DNA of 64,000 bases from Blautia luti (GTDB taxonomy: Bacteria > Bacillota > Clostridia > Lachnospirales > Lachnospiraceae): the NCBI RefSeq assembly GCF_013304735.1, contig NZ_JAAITI010000001.1, positions 1-64,000 on the forward strand. Reading direction: 5' to 3'. Positions 23,954-31,209 of this stretch are shown here, piece after piece (the stretch's first letter is position 1; every line of letters starts with the position of its first letter). The position numbers and the translations under genes were made by a program. Under the pieces are notes generated by a model that was not told the DNA's origin, did no database searches, and worked only from the letters and a program-made list of their open reading frames with translations.

Positions 23954-24297
23954 TTATTCACAAAGTTTGGAAAATTCGTCAGCTACAAACTGAACTTTTG
24001 GTCCAATGATTACCTGTACGGAAGTTTTGCCAGGTTTGATAACACCAGCAACACCAGCAGATTTGATTACTTTATCACTGACTGCAGTAATATCTTTTAC
24101 TTCAAGTCTTAATCTTGTGATGCAGTTGTCAATGCTTGTGATGTTTTCTTTTCCGCCACAGCCTTCGAGGATTTTTGCTGCGATTGCTGTGTAATCGTTG
24201 CTTCCTAATTCAACTTTTTTCTCTGCTTCAAGATCGTCGTCATCTTCTCTACCAGGAGTTTTCAGATCGAATTTCTTGATTGCAAACTGGAAGGAAA
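23954..24297 (-). pseudogene. PTS EIICB glucose/GlcNAc-type transporter, EIIB remnant
   Basis: The minus strand encodes the last membrane residues of an EIIC domain (FQFAIKKF), the linker LKTPGRED and a complete EIIB domain with the phospho-cysteine in the DNCITRLR motif, ending at a normal stop. The whole EIIC portion is absent: at about 24290-24302 the sequence switches to a TnpB fragment on the other strand. No start or ribosome-binding site remains, so this is a decapitated gene. Confidence 0.8.
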
Positions 24298-24754
24298 ATA
24301 TTTGAAACTGCCTAAGATGACGGCTGTCAGAATGAAGCTTCACCGTCCGATATCAGAAAAATGGAAACTGAAATCTGTGACAGTCAGCAGGGAGCCATCC
24401 GGAAAATACTTTGCCAGTCTTGCTGAGAGCTTCGATGCAGTATGCGTGGAAGATCTGAATCTGAAAGGGATGGCAGGAGGACTTCATCTTGGAAAAGGTG
24501 TACATGATAATGGATATGGCCTGTTTCTGTCTATGCTGGAATATAAACTGGAGGAACGAGGAAAATATCTGATCAAAGTAGACCGTTATTTTGCATCCAG
24601 TAAGATTTGCAGTGTATGCGGAAATAAAAAAGAAGAATTGTCTTTATCTGATAGGATTTATTACTGTGAATGCGGTAACAGAATGGACCGCGATGCAAAT
24701 GCAGCAGTTAATATCATGAATGAGGGAAAAAGAATCTTTGCAGAATGTGCATGA
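24290..24754 (+). pseudogene. tnpB: Truncated TnpB (IS200/IS605-family OrfB) remnant
   Basis: The frame matches TnpB but has lost its N-terminal half and carries an internal deletion. KYLKLPKM and VTVSREPSGKYFASL jump directly to VCVEDLNLKGMAGGL, so the first RuvC aspartate segment is missing. The RuvC Glu (VEDLNLKGM), the zinc-finger CSVCGNKKEELSLSDR...CECG and the final Asp (DRDANAAVNI) remain. It cannot be an active nuclease. Right-end sequence with a hairpin follows. No TnpA is present. Confidence 0.8.
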
Positions 24755-24895
24755 CAGCACAATAAGAAGTCCGTAACCGGACTAATAAAAATCGCGGGGC
24801 ACGCGAGGATAGCTTGTAGATACTTGGCTCTGTAGAGCCATTGAGCAAGAAGCCCCCACTTCAAAATCAGAGATTTAAGTGGTGGGAGCATGTCA
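24755..24895 (+). mobile_element. Right end of the IS200/IS605-like remnant, with terminal hairpin
   Basis: After the tnpB stop come about 140 bases ending in a hairpin: CCCCCACTT (24853-24861) pairs with AAGTGGTGGG (24877-24886), with AAATC/GATTT pairing inside. This form is typical of IS605-group right ends, where the omega-RNA 3' part resides. The exact terminus is estimated at 24888-24895, at which point it interrupts the unknown gene on the minus strand. Confidence 0.6.
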
Positions 24896-26033
24896 CTAAG
24901 CCCTTCAGATGATTTTGTTTTAGCTTAATTTTATCCAAGTTATGCTTATATTTAATTACGACTTTTCCAGTCTCGATAGACAGAATGTCAAGAAACTTGA
25001 AAAGAAAATAGTCATTGGCATATTCATTGATATGAGAGTATACATGGTCCTTTATAGAACGTAATTGCCCAACTTCTATATCATCGTCCTTAAATATATA
25101 AATTAATCTATTATTTGATAAAGTGGCATCATATCGTCCCGATCTGTTATTGGAAAAAAACATTTTGTGTCGTTTATCAATGAATTGTCCCTGATAAGCA
25201 GATATACCTATAGATTCCCAAAAGAATTCATTATTGTCATGATAATCAATGTCAGTACGATATACTTCGATTCTTGGAGGAAGTATTTCTTTATTATGGA
25301 GTACTAGCGGAAAATAGTGGCTTAATTCTTGTAAGAATTCCCATTCTATTTTACTTATAAATTCATATATTTTGTCTGCCTTTAGATAGTTATCGTTATA
25401 ATGCGTTATTGAATAATTTTTGTAAGCACCGGAGGCGTTACTTTTTTTTGTTAAAGATTGAACAGCGAATCCACGTTTGTCTTTATAATTACATGAGATT
25501 AAAGAATTAAGTTCTTTCATTTTGAGCTCTGACAAATAAATATTAAATTGTAGAGACAAATAGCCTGAATTAATATTACATATTTTCAATGTAAAATAAT
25601 CTATGCTTTTTTCGAGAGGGTGATTTTGGAATTCAAAAATACCACAATCAGTAGTTTCGTACCAACATAATAATGTTGAATCCATTTGATCTATTTTTTT
25701 ACATAGTTCTTCTAATCCATTTGGGACAGTCAAAAAACGGTTTGATGTTCTATTTTTTAAAAGATATTTTACACCAGATTGCAATTTGTGAATATCTTCT
25801 CTTCTAATCAAATCTGAAATAGTGACAAAATATAAATTGAACATTTTATTTTGTGGTATTGAATTATCGTGTTTATCCAGGTTATGATAATTTTTAAAAA
25901 CATAATCAAAATATTGTTTTTGAAATTTCCCTTTCTTTCCGGGGAATAAAGATAATAATTTAGCTCTGCTATATGCATAAAAATAGGTATATTTTTCTAT
26001 TTGTTCTTTGTGTTTTAAGCCATAGTATCTCAA
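24867..26033 (-). CDS. Unknown AT-rich gene, 3' end replaced by IS sequence
   Basis: About 388 residues from a TTG at 26033, which has AGGAG about 11 bases upstream; an ATG at 26060 has no ribosome-binding site. The composition is strongly AT-rich with Lys/Asn/Tyr/Ile bias, unlike neighbouring genes, and indicates recent transfer. There is no signal peptide, membrane segment or motif I recognise. The last about 9 residues (VTCSHHLNL) are encoded by the IS right end, so the natural C-terminus is lost. It may be a former mobile-element or defence gene, but nothing in the sequence proves this. Confidence 0.45.
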   Translation of the reverse strand: MRYYGLKHKEQIEKYTYFYAYSRAKLLSLFPGKKGKFQKQYFDYVFKNYHNLDKHDNSIPQNKMFNLYFVTISDLIRREDIHKLQSGVKYLLKNRTSNRFLTVPNGLEELCKKIDQMDSTLLCWYETTDCGIFEFQNHPLEKSIDYFTLKICNINSGYLSLQFNIYLSELKMKELNSLISCNYKDKRGFAVQSLTKKSNASGAYKNYSITHYNDNYLKADKIYEFISKIEWEFLQELSHYFPLVLHNKEILPPRIEVYRTDIDYHDNNEFFWESIGISAYQGQFIDKRHKMFFSNNRSGRYDATLSNNRLIYIFKDDDIEVGQLRSIKDHVYSHINEYANDYFLFKFLDILSIETGKVVIKYKHNLDKIKLKQNHLKGLVTCSHHLNL

Positions 26034-26130
26034 AGAAAAAGTCACTCCTGATATGTACATGTTTTTTATTCATATTATAGCTTTTAAGGGGAATATTATC
26101 TATAAAAAATGATATGTTTTTTCAAAATTC

Positions 26131-26159
26131 TTGACATATATAAAGTGTTTTGCTAATAT
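26131..26159 (+). promoter_or_regulatory. SigA promoter of the candidate RNA/PBECR4 unit
   Basis: A consensus TTGACA (26131-26136), a 17-base spacer and TAATAT (26154-26159). The predicted start is about 26166. Confidence 0.7.
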
Positions 26160-26165
26160 AATAAT

Positions 26166-26353
26166 ATAAATGTTTTGTGGTGAAACATTATTCCCAAGAC
26201 GCTTGTTATATCAGGTATGCAAGAAGAGGCGTAAAGCGGGGATTTATTCAGGAAGTCTGCACCTGTACCTGAGAGTGAAAACGAAAAAGAACGTAGTCAA
26301 TAAAAGAAGATATTATGGAAAGGTCTGAGGATATTACCTTAGACCTTTTCTCA
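26166..26353 (+). ncRNA. Candidate structured RNA of about 185 nt with own promoter and terminator
   Basis: The transcript predicted from the promoter at 26131 begins with a hairpin (ATGTTT/AAACAT, 26170-26188). A stem between ACGCTTG and CAA...GCGT has a purine-rich GAAGAG bulge, a short TCAGG/CCTGA stem follows, and the terminator is at 26319-26353. A 52-codon open frame starts only about 4 bases from the predicted start and lacks a ribosome-binding site, so an RNA product is preferred. It lies directly before the PBECR4-like gene. Function unknown; a leader attenuator or RNA antitoxin are both possible. Confidence 0.4.
26319..26353 (+). terminator. Terminator upstream of the PBECR4-like gene
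   Basis: A 12-bp stem (26319-26330 with 26337-26348, one G-T pair), loop ATATTA, then TTTT-C. It lies 12 bases before the ATG at 26365, so partial read-through would set expression of that gene. Confidence 0.7.
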
Positions 26354-26364
26354 TATGAGGAGTT

Positions 26365-27666
26365 ATGCCAAAAAATGAAAAATATTTGCGGTTAGCCAAA
26401 AGTAGAAAAAATAAGCCGCTTGATATTGATCTACAGAAAATTGCAAAAGAGTATGAAAAACTTCTGCATAAAAAATTCTCTTATTTATTTCAGGGAAATT
26501 TGAAAGTGGATTTCCAATTTAAGAAAGAAAATTTTTATCATTTACTTGGGTTTCATAAATTAACAGATGTGACAGTAGTGAGAATGGTGGAAACTCATCA
26601 AATGAAAAGAGAAACTTTTTTTGAATATGTACTATCTGGAAGAATCGGTTTAGATAAGACCGATAAGAATATTGTAGATAGTGATATTATAGTTAATATT
26701 TGTGATACCAAAAAGAAATCAGACTTAGGAGAGATAAAAGCAAATCGTCTTGCCGTTTTTAGTGAAAAAAATATATTAGAATTGCTGTTAAGTGATCCAG
26801 TAATAGACTTTGAAGATTCAGATAAAATTTTCTTTAAATTACATAAAGAAAAAATGCGAAACTTAAATTTATTCGTGGGCTTTGATGCACAGAAAAATCA
26901 GCATTTTATTTCTACATTCTTTCTTGAAATGATAGCTGACAAATTTAAGATAAAAAAGGATGGAACTCCACAATCAGTTATATATATATTATCCAGAAGA
27001 ATAATTAATACGACGAACAATGAAACTGAAGATTTTATGATTAAATGGGAGAATGTCCGAAAAGAATTGCTTGAGTTACCATGTTATCGAGCACAACGTC
27101 GTTTAAAAACCTGGATTAATAGTCCTCATATTCAAACAATAGATGTAGAATATAATATAGATGAGCAGCAGAAAATGTTGAAGAAATATGATAAAGAAAA
27201 GAAGAAATTACAGCGCTTATATCACATATTAGAATTGATAAAAGATTTAAATGGAAAGGATACAAAAGAACATGCAATTTTAGAATTAATGGAATATGAC
27301 ATAGATGCAGAAGTTGAAGAAGAAATTGTTGAGTATATAGAGAAAGATGCAGGCAAAGTAAAAGAACAATTGGATAGAATTGAACATAAAGCCTCCTCAT
27401 TGGAGAATAAAATGTCTAAATTTAAGCAGTTTCTTCCAGAATTACGATTGCTTGAATTCGAAGAAGTTAAATATATATATCAACAATATTTACCAGAATT
27501 TAAGATAGAGTATGAGATTGTATCTCAAATGATTAGAGACGAGAAAATATATCAGAAAACCTTGAATCCAGAAAAGTTTAAAGAATATTATAATAATTAC
27601 AAAGATGGGATGGAAATAGTCTATGAAGAAATTGCAGCAAGTGTAAATCCTGAAGAATCTTTTTGA
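26365..27666 (+). CDS. PBECR4-like putative nuclease with long charged C-terminus
   Basis: 433 residues, ATG preceded by ATGAGGAG. Residues about 25-215 follow the PBECR4 pattern (a BECR-fold RNase domain of polyvalent phage and mobile-element proteins): YEKLLHKKFSYLF, VDFQFKKENFYHLLGFHKL, an FFEYVLSGRIG segment, and LNLFVGFD. The C-terminal half (about 255-433) is Lys/Glu-rich and probably coiled coil. It is AT-rich like the divergent gene at 24867. No adjacent protein antitoxin is visible. The domain assignment is by pattern from memory and the catalytic residues are not confirmed. It could be a toxin expressed behind the candidate RNA. Confidence 0.5.
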   Translation: MPKNEKYLRLAKSRKNKPLDIDLQKIAKEYEKLLHKKFSYLFQGNLKVDFQFKKENFYHLLGFHKLTDVTVVRMVETHQMKRETFFEYVLSGRIGLDKTDKNIVDSDIIVNICDTKKKSDLGEIKANRLAVFSEKNILELLLSDPVIDFEDSDKIFFKLHKEKMRNLNLFVGFDAQKNQHFISTFFLEMIADKFKIKKDGTPQSVIYILSRRIINTTNNETEDFMIKWENVRKELLELPCYRAQRRLKTWINSPHIQTIDVEYNIDEQQKMLKKYDKEKKKLQRLYHILELIKDLNGKDTKEHAILELMEYDIDAEVEEEIVEYIEKDAGKVKEQLDRIEHKASSLENKMSKFKQFLPELRLLEFEEVKYIYQQYLPEFKIEYEIVSQMIRDEKIYQKTLNPEKFKEYYNNYKDGMEIVYEEIAASVNPEESF

Positions 27667-27815
27667 TGACTACATAAGCAATAAAATAGAAAAATTAGAA
27701 CCTGATACGTATTTGTTTTTTATTAGACGTGAAAAAACCTGTGACTTACCTGTGACAAGGGAAAAAACGGTAGCGGAAACCTCCTTTCTATGCGGGTTCA
27801 GGGGCAGGGGTGAAA

Positions 27816-27838
27816 GTTCGAATCCTCTAACGCACGCT
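27816..27838 (+). repeat. tRNA 3'-end remnant, probable attachment site
   Basis: GTTCGAATCCTCT followed by AACGCACGCT reads as a tRNA T-loop, T-stem 3' strand and acceptor 3' strand, but the upstream bases cannot form the matching T-stem 5' strand or the rest of a tRNA. This is the usual footprint of an integrative element at a tRNA 3' end (an attR-like site). The tRNA terminator still follows at 27846-27888. The other att copy and an integrase are not in the window. Confidence 0.55.
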
Positions 27839-27845
27839 ATGTCGA

Positions 27846-27888
27846 AAGGCTGGAAACCTTGAAAAATCAATGGTTTCCGGCCTTTTTT
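27846..27888 (+). terminator. Terminator behind the tRNA remnant
   Basis: A 13-bp stem (27846-27858 with 27872-27884, one G-T pair) followed by a run of six T. Confidence 0.8.
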
Positions 27889-27937
27889 GTGCTTGTTAAT
27901 TTAAGTTCGAACCTGTGATTTCCTTATCTGAAGTGAT

Positions 27938-28330
27938 TTTAGTAACCAAAAGTGTATTGCAGTTGGCAAAACAGGATTGGATTACAGTTATCCGAAGTTT
28001 GGTGCTGTATATCATTGTTTTTGCGGAGATGTTGAAACAATAAAAAGGTATTGTGATGTTGGAGTAAAATATTTTGGAATTGGTGGGAAAATATTTTATG
28101 AAAATGAGCTGAAAGAGACAGTTCGTTTTATGCCGGAAGATAGCCTTGTACTTGAGACGGATGCTCCGTATATCAGGATTCCAGATATGAAAGGACCAAA
28201 TACATCGCTTTCATTATGGGATATTGCAGAGCGGATAGCGCTTGTTCGAGGAACTACAACAGAAAAAATAATTGAACTGACGACAAGGAATGCAGAGCGA
28301 TTATTTGATACTGGATATGGTGATGTGTAA
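27938..28330 (+). pseudogene. tatD: TatD-family hydrolase remnant
   Basis: The frame begins without a start within KCIAVGKTGLDY, equivalent to the TatD GEIGLDY motif with the metal-ligand Glu replaced. It skips about 50 residues and resumes at VYHCFCGD, continuing through GIGGKIFYEN, LVLETDAPY and the final NAERLF to a normal stop. The N-terminal HxH metal site and the central His motif are missing. About 130 of the usual 255-260 residues remain, so the gene is non-functional. Confidence 0.75.
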
Positions 28331-28356
28331 TGTGATGAGAAGAGAGAGGATAAGTT

Positions 28357-28911
28357 ATGGGAGACAGAGAAAACAAAAAGATTTTGCTTGTGGACATAAA
28401 GAAATGTAGAATTACTGAGAAACTAAAAGATGCATGTATATCAATGGGGTTTGAAAAAAGTAACATATTTGTGACTTCAGAGGCTGAAGCAGAAGATTTT
28501 TCGGATTTTTTCGAGTATTACTATGTTACAGCAGGAAATACATTTGAAATTTTAAAGGAGATAAGGATTAAAAAACTTTCAGGTTTAATAAAAAGAAGTA
28601 TGTTAGAAAATAATGCAACTTATATCGGCAGCAGCGCCGGTGCAATGCTTGCCAGAATCGATGTTCGCCTGGCATTGGATTTTGACAGAGATACGGAGGA
28701 TCTTGATGATTATAGGGCATTGTCCTTATTTAATGGGACAGTTATTCCTCATTATTCAAAAGCAGATCTCAGACGTTACATTAAAAATACAGATTCTGAT
28801 GTTCTTGCAGGATATGACAAAATATATTCAGTGAATGATAATGAAGCTCTGATTGGTGAATTTGAAAAAAATAGAAATGTTGATTTTCAGAGATTTTCTA
28901 TTACCAGATGA
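28357..28911 (+). CDS. Peptidase S51-family (dipeptidase E-like) protein
   Basis: 184 residues, ATG preceded by GAGAGGATAAG. The nucleophile elbow YIGSSAGAML (Ser about 90) and the upstream YYVTAGNTFEIL match S51 peptidases, which cleave aspartyl dipeptides or related substrates. A His occurs in TVIPHYSKAD. The protein is shorter than classical PepE (about 230), mostly at the N-terminus, so it may be a divergent or slightly truncated member. It follows the tatD remnant by 26 bases and may share its old promoter. A short stem-loop (28925-28957) follows. Confidence 0.7.
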   Translation: MGDRENKKILLVDIKKCRITEKLKDACISMGFEKSNIFVTSEAEAEDFSDFFEYYYVTAGNTFEILKEIRIKKLSGLIKRSMLENNATYIGSSAGAMLARIDVRLALDFDRDTEDLDDYRALSLFNGTVIPHYSKADLRRYIKNTDSDVLAGYDKIYSVNDNEALIGEFEKNRNVDFQRFSITR

Positions 28912-29035
28912 TCTATTATTAAATAACTGTGGAACTTTTAAATGCAGCTCCACAGTTTATTGGCGAAAACGGCCGATTTTTTAAATACGGGTTTTGAGGT
29001 GGTTTTTTATCTTCGGAAATAGGCGAAAAATTGTA

Positions 29036-29064
29036 TTGACACTGGTAGTGGGCCAGAGTAGAAT
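29036..29064 (+). promoter_or_regulatory. Consensus SigA promoter
   Basis: TTGACA (29036-29041), a 17-base spacer and TAGAAT (29059-29064), driving the leader and genes from 29198. Confidence 0.75.
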
Positions 29065-29091
29065 AAAAAAACAGAAAAGAAAAATTTTTGT

Positions 29092-29123
29092 AAAGCTGTT
29101 TGTTTGATACAAGCAGCTTTTTT
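29092..29123 (+). terminator. Early terminator/attenuator in the leader of the 29198 operon
   Basis: A 12-bp stem (29092-29103 with 29109-29120, one wobble pair) with a 5-base loop and T6 sits only about 50 bases downstream of the predicted start and 75 bases before the first ATG. It would yield a short RNA of about 50 nt unless read through. Confidence 0.65.
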
Positions 29124-29197
29124 CAAAAGAAAAAGTGAACAATAACAAAAATATAGAATACCTGAAACACAGGTGAACCTATCAGGAGGAAAAAACA

Positions 29198-29428
29198 ATG
29201 CCAGGATATCTGATCAAAGATACAACAAAAGAGGAACGTAAACAGATCGTGGAGGAATCTCTTGGAAATATTTCTGCGAACTGTGATGGATGTATGGCCA
29301 GACTTGCGGATATGTACCAGGATTATATTGACGGGAAGAAGGAAATCCGTGAGATCAATATGGAATTCAATGCCAGATATGTCCGTGGAGATATGGACAA
29401 AGAGGAGAAAAAAAGCTGCCCGATGTAG
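29198..29428 (+). CDS. Small conserved-type hypothetical protein with CxxC
   Basis: 76 residues with an excellent AGGAGG ribosome-binding site. It is helical and charged, with a single NCDGCMARL motif (CxxC about residues 29-32) and a late Cys. The N-terminus (GYLIKDTTKEERKQIVEESLG) and the repeated helix pattern (MYQDYIDGKKEI) resemble small antitoxin-like or regulatory proteins common in Lachnospiraceae. I do not recognise the family with certainty. It is 3 bases upstream of the methyltransferase gene. Confidence 0.6.
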   Translation: MPGYLIKDTTKEERKQIVEESLGNISANCDGCMARLADMYQDYIDGKKEIREINMEFNARYVRGDMDKEEKKSCPM

Positions 29429-29431
29429 GAA

Positions 29432-30052
29432 ATGGAGATTGACAGTACCATGGACCAAAATGAAGTAAAATATGATAAGCTGCTGAAAATCAAAACTACC
29501 GGCCGTGACGATTCCAGGTCGGATCAGTACTGTTATCCATATGAACCAACGCCATACTGTGTACTGGAACGGCTTGCGTATTGTGGGTATCTGGGGAAAA
29601 AGAATCATCTGATCGACTATGGATGTGGAAAAGGCAGGGTGGATTTTTTTCTGGCATGGCAGGTCAGGTGCCGGACTACAGGTGTAGAGTACGATGAACG
29701 CATGATAAAAGCCGCAGAAGAAAACAGGCAGCGGGCTGTTTCCGGGGCAAAAACCACTTTTATACTGGAAAATGCAGCCCTTTTTCAGGTGCCGGAATCT
29801 GCTGACAGATTTTATTTTTTTAATCCGTTTTCTGTGGAAATACTGAGAAGTGTCATCGGACGCATCCGGGAATCCTGGTATGAAAAAACAAGAGAAATGC
29901 TGCTGTTTTTCTATTATCCATCTGACGAATATATTTCCTATCTGATGACTGTGGATGAACTGGAATTCCTGGACGAGATCGACTGCCAGGATCTTTTTGA
30001 CGGAAAAAATCCCAGGGAGAGGATATTGGTATTTCAGATGGGAGAGGAGTAA
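29432..30052 (+). CDS. Class I SAM-dependent methyltransferase
   Basis: 206 residues from the ATG at 29432 (GTAGGA upstream; the internal ATG at 29450 is possible). Motif I is LIDYGCGKGRVDFFL, with the acidic residue of strand 2 in TGVEYDERM. The catalytic-type segment is FYFFNPFS, similar to the NPPF/NPF motif of some N-methyltransferases. The substrate is unknown. It lies between the small CxxC protein and a HAD phosphatase, with 7 bases to the latter, as one operon. Confidence 0.75.
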   Translation: MEIDSTMDQNEVKYDKLLKIKTTGRDDSRSDQYCYPYEPTPYCVLERLAYCGYLGKKNHLIDYGCGKGRVDFFLAWQVRCRTTGVEYDERMIKAAEENRQRAVSGAKTTFILENAALFQVPESADRFYFFNPFSVEILRSVIGRIRESWYEKTREMLLFFYYPSDEYISYLMTVDELEFLDEIDCQDLFDGKNPRERILVFQMGEE

Positions 30053-30059
30053 AAACAAC

Positions 30060-30869
30060 ATGATAAAACTGATCGCAACAGACGTAGACGGAACTCTTGT
30101 AAAAGACGGGACCATGACTATCAATCCGGAATATATGACAGTAATCCGGAAGCTGACTGAGCTGGGAATCACCTTTGTGGTGTGTTCCGGGCGGCAGTAT
30201 GACAGTGAGAGGAAGCTATTTGAGCCGGTGAAGGATCTGGTGTATTTTGTGTCAGATGGCGGTACGGTGATCCGGAAGAATGATAAGATCCTGAAGGTAC
30301 ATACACTTCCGGATGAGGTTTGGAAACGCATGCATCATATGGTAAAAGAAAAAATGCCGGAATGTGACTGCTTTATTGCCACACCGGAGTGCTGTTATGC
30401 GGAGAATGAAAATGGAAGGATGTTCCGATGGCTCAGGGATTCCTATGGTTATGATATGAGAAAAGTGGACGATCTTTCTTCTCTTGAGGGAAAACAGGTG
30501 CTGAAATTCTCTGTCTATCACCCGGAACGGTGCGAGGAGCTTTGTGCCCTGTATTTTACACCGGCATGGAGGGATAAGGTAACGCTGGCGGCTGCCGGAA
30601 AAGAATGGATGGACAGTACACCGCCGGAGGGCGAAAAAAGTACAGCTGTCGAATTTATCCAGCAACAGTTAGGAATTTCTCCGGAGGAAACCTGTACATT
30701 CGGAGATAACCTCAACGATATTGCCATGCTTCAGAAAGCGGGAAGGAGTTATGCGGTAGCTAACGCCAGAGCGGAAGTGCAGGCAGCAGCCAGGGAAGTA
30801 TGTCCGTCATACAGTGAAGATGGAGTTTTACAGATCCTGAAAGGGATTGTTTCTGAAAGCGGAAAATAA
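30060..30869 (+). CDS. HAD-superfamily hydrolase, Cof/IIB type
   Basis: 269 residues from the ATG at 30060 (GAGAGGAG upstream). Motif I ATDVDGTLV holds the nucleophile Asp, motif II is VVCSGRQ, and motif IV TFGDNLNDIAML is intact. The middle C2B cap is present. Cof-type enzymes dephosphorylate sugar phosphates or flavin/PLP-type cofactors; the specific substrate cannot be read from the sequence. Confidence 0.85.
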   Translation: MIKLIATDVDGTLVKDGTMTINPEYMTVIRKLTELGITFVVCSGRQYDSERKLFEPVKDLVYFVSDGGTVIRKNDKILKVHTLPDEVWKRMHHMVKEKMPECDCFIATPECCYAENENGRMFRWLRDSYGYDMRKVDDLSSLEGKQVLKFSVYHPERCEELCALYFTPAWRDKVTLAAAGKEWMDSTPPEGEKSTAVEFIQQQLGISPEETCTFGDNLNDIAMLQKAGRSYAVANARAEVQAAAREVCPSYSEDGVLQILKGIVSESGK

Positions 30870-30974
30870 TAAAGATACATAAAATATGTGCTTTCGATAA
30901 AGAAAAGTCACCGGCCAGGGGTTGACTTTTAAAAACAATTCTGTTAAATTGAAAAAAATTGAAAATTTTAATTC

Positions 30975-31113
30975 CATGAGGGAGTAGTTCGCACGTAAGT
31001 GTGATTTGTCAACAGACCCGGTTTTTTCTGAAAAACCTGGCAAATCTTAAAGAATGAGACTCATGTATGCTTTGTTATATTTTATTGCAGCAGGGCATAC
31101 ATGGGTCTTTTTT
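30975..31113 (+). ncRNA. Mn2+-sensing yybP-ykoY riboswitch with transcription terminator
   Basis: The aptamer P1 pairs CATGAG (30975-30980) with CTCATG (31060-31065) and encloses the conserved GGGAGTAG, a TTGTCAACAGACC segment, a CCGG-type hairpin and the terminal AATGAGAC box. The same CTCATG strand is used in a 14-bp terminator stem (31057-31070 with 31095-31108, then T6), so aptamer and terminator are mutually exclusive. Mn2+ binding would stabilise P1 and allow transcription of the antiporter gene. Family assignment is by consensus from memory. Confidence 0.75.
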
Positions 31114-31209
31114 ATGTAACAAAAGAATGCCGGAAAGAATTTTTTCAGCAGGGCGTGCGACAATGAATCTCCAGGTTGTGGGAAATAAAAACAGAAAGTG
31201 AGAAGAAAA

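Noticed and set aside
26170-26328. 52-codon open frame in the leader before the PBECR4-like gene
   Set aside because: The ATG would be about 4 bases from the predicted transcription start, with no ribosome-binding site, and the region folds into stems; RNA is preferred, though leaderless translation is not excluded.
27670-27870. 66-codon minus-strand frame across the tRNA remnant
   Set aside because: It overlaps the tRNA remnant and a terminator, has no ribosome-binding site and no recognisable features.
29123-30331. 402-codon minus-strand open frame
   Set aside because: It runs antisense to three plus-strand genes with clear motifs and start sites; composition is not protein-like.
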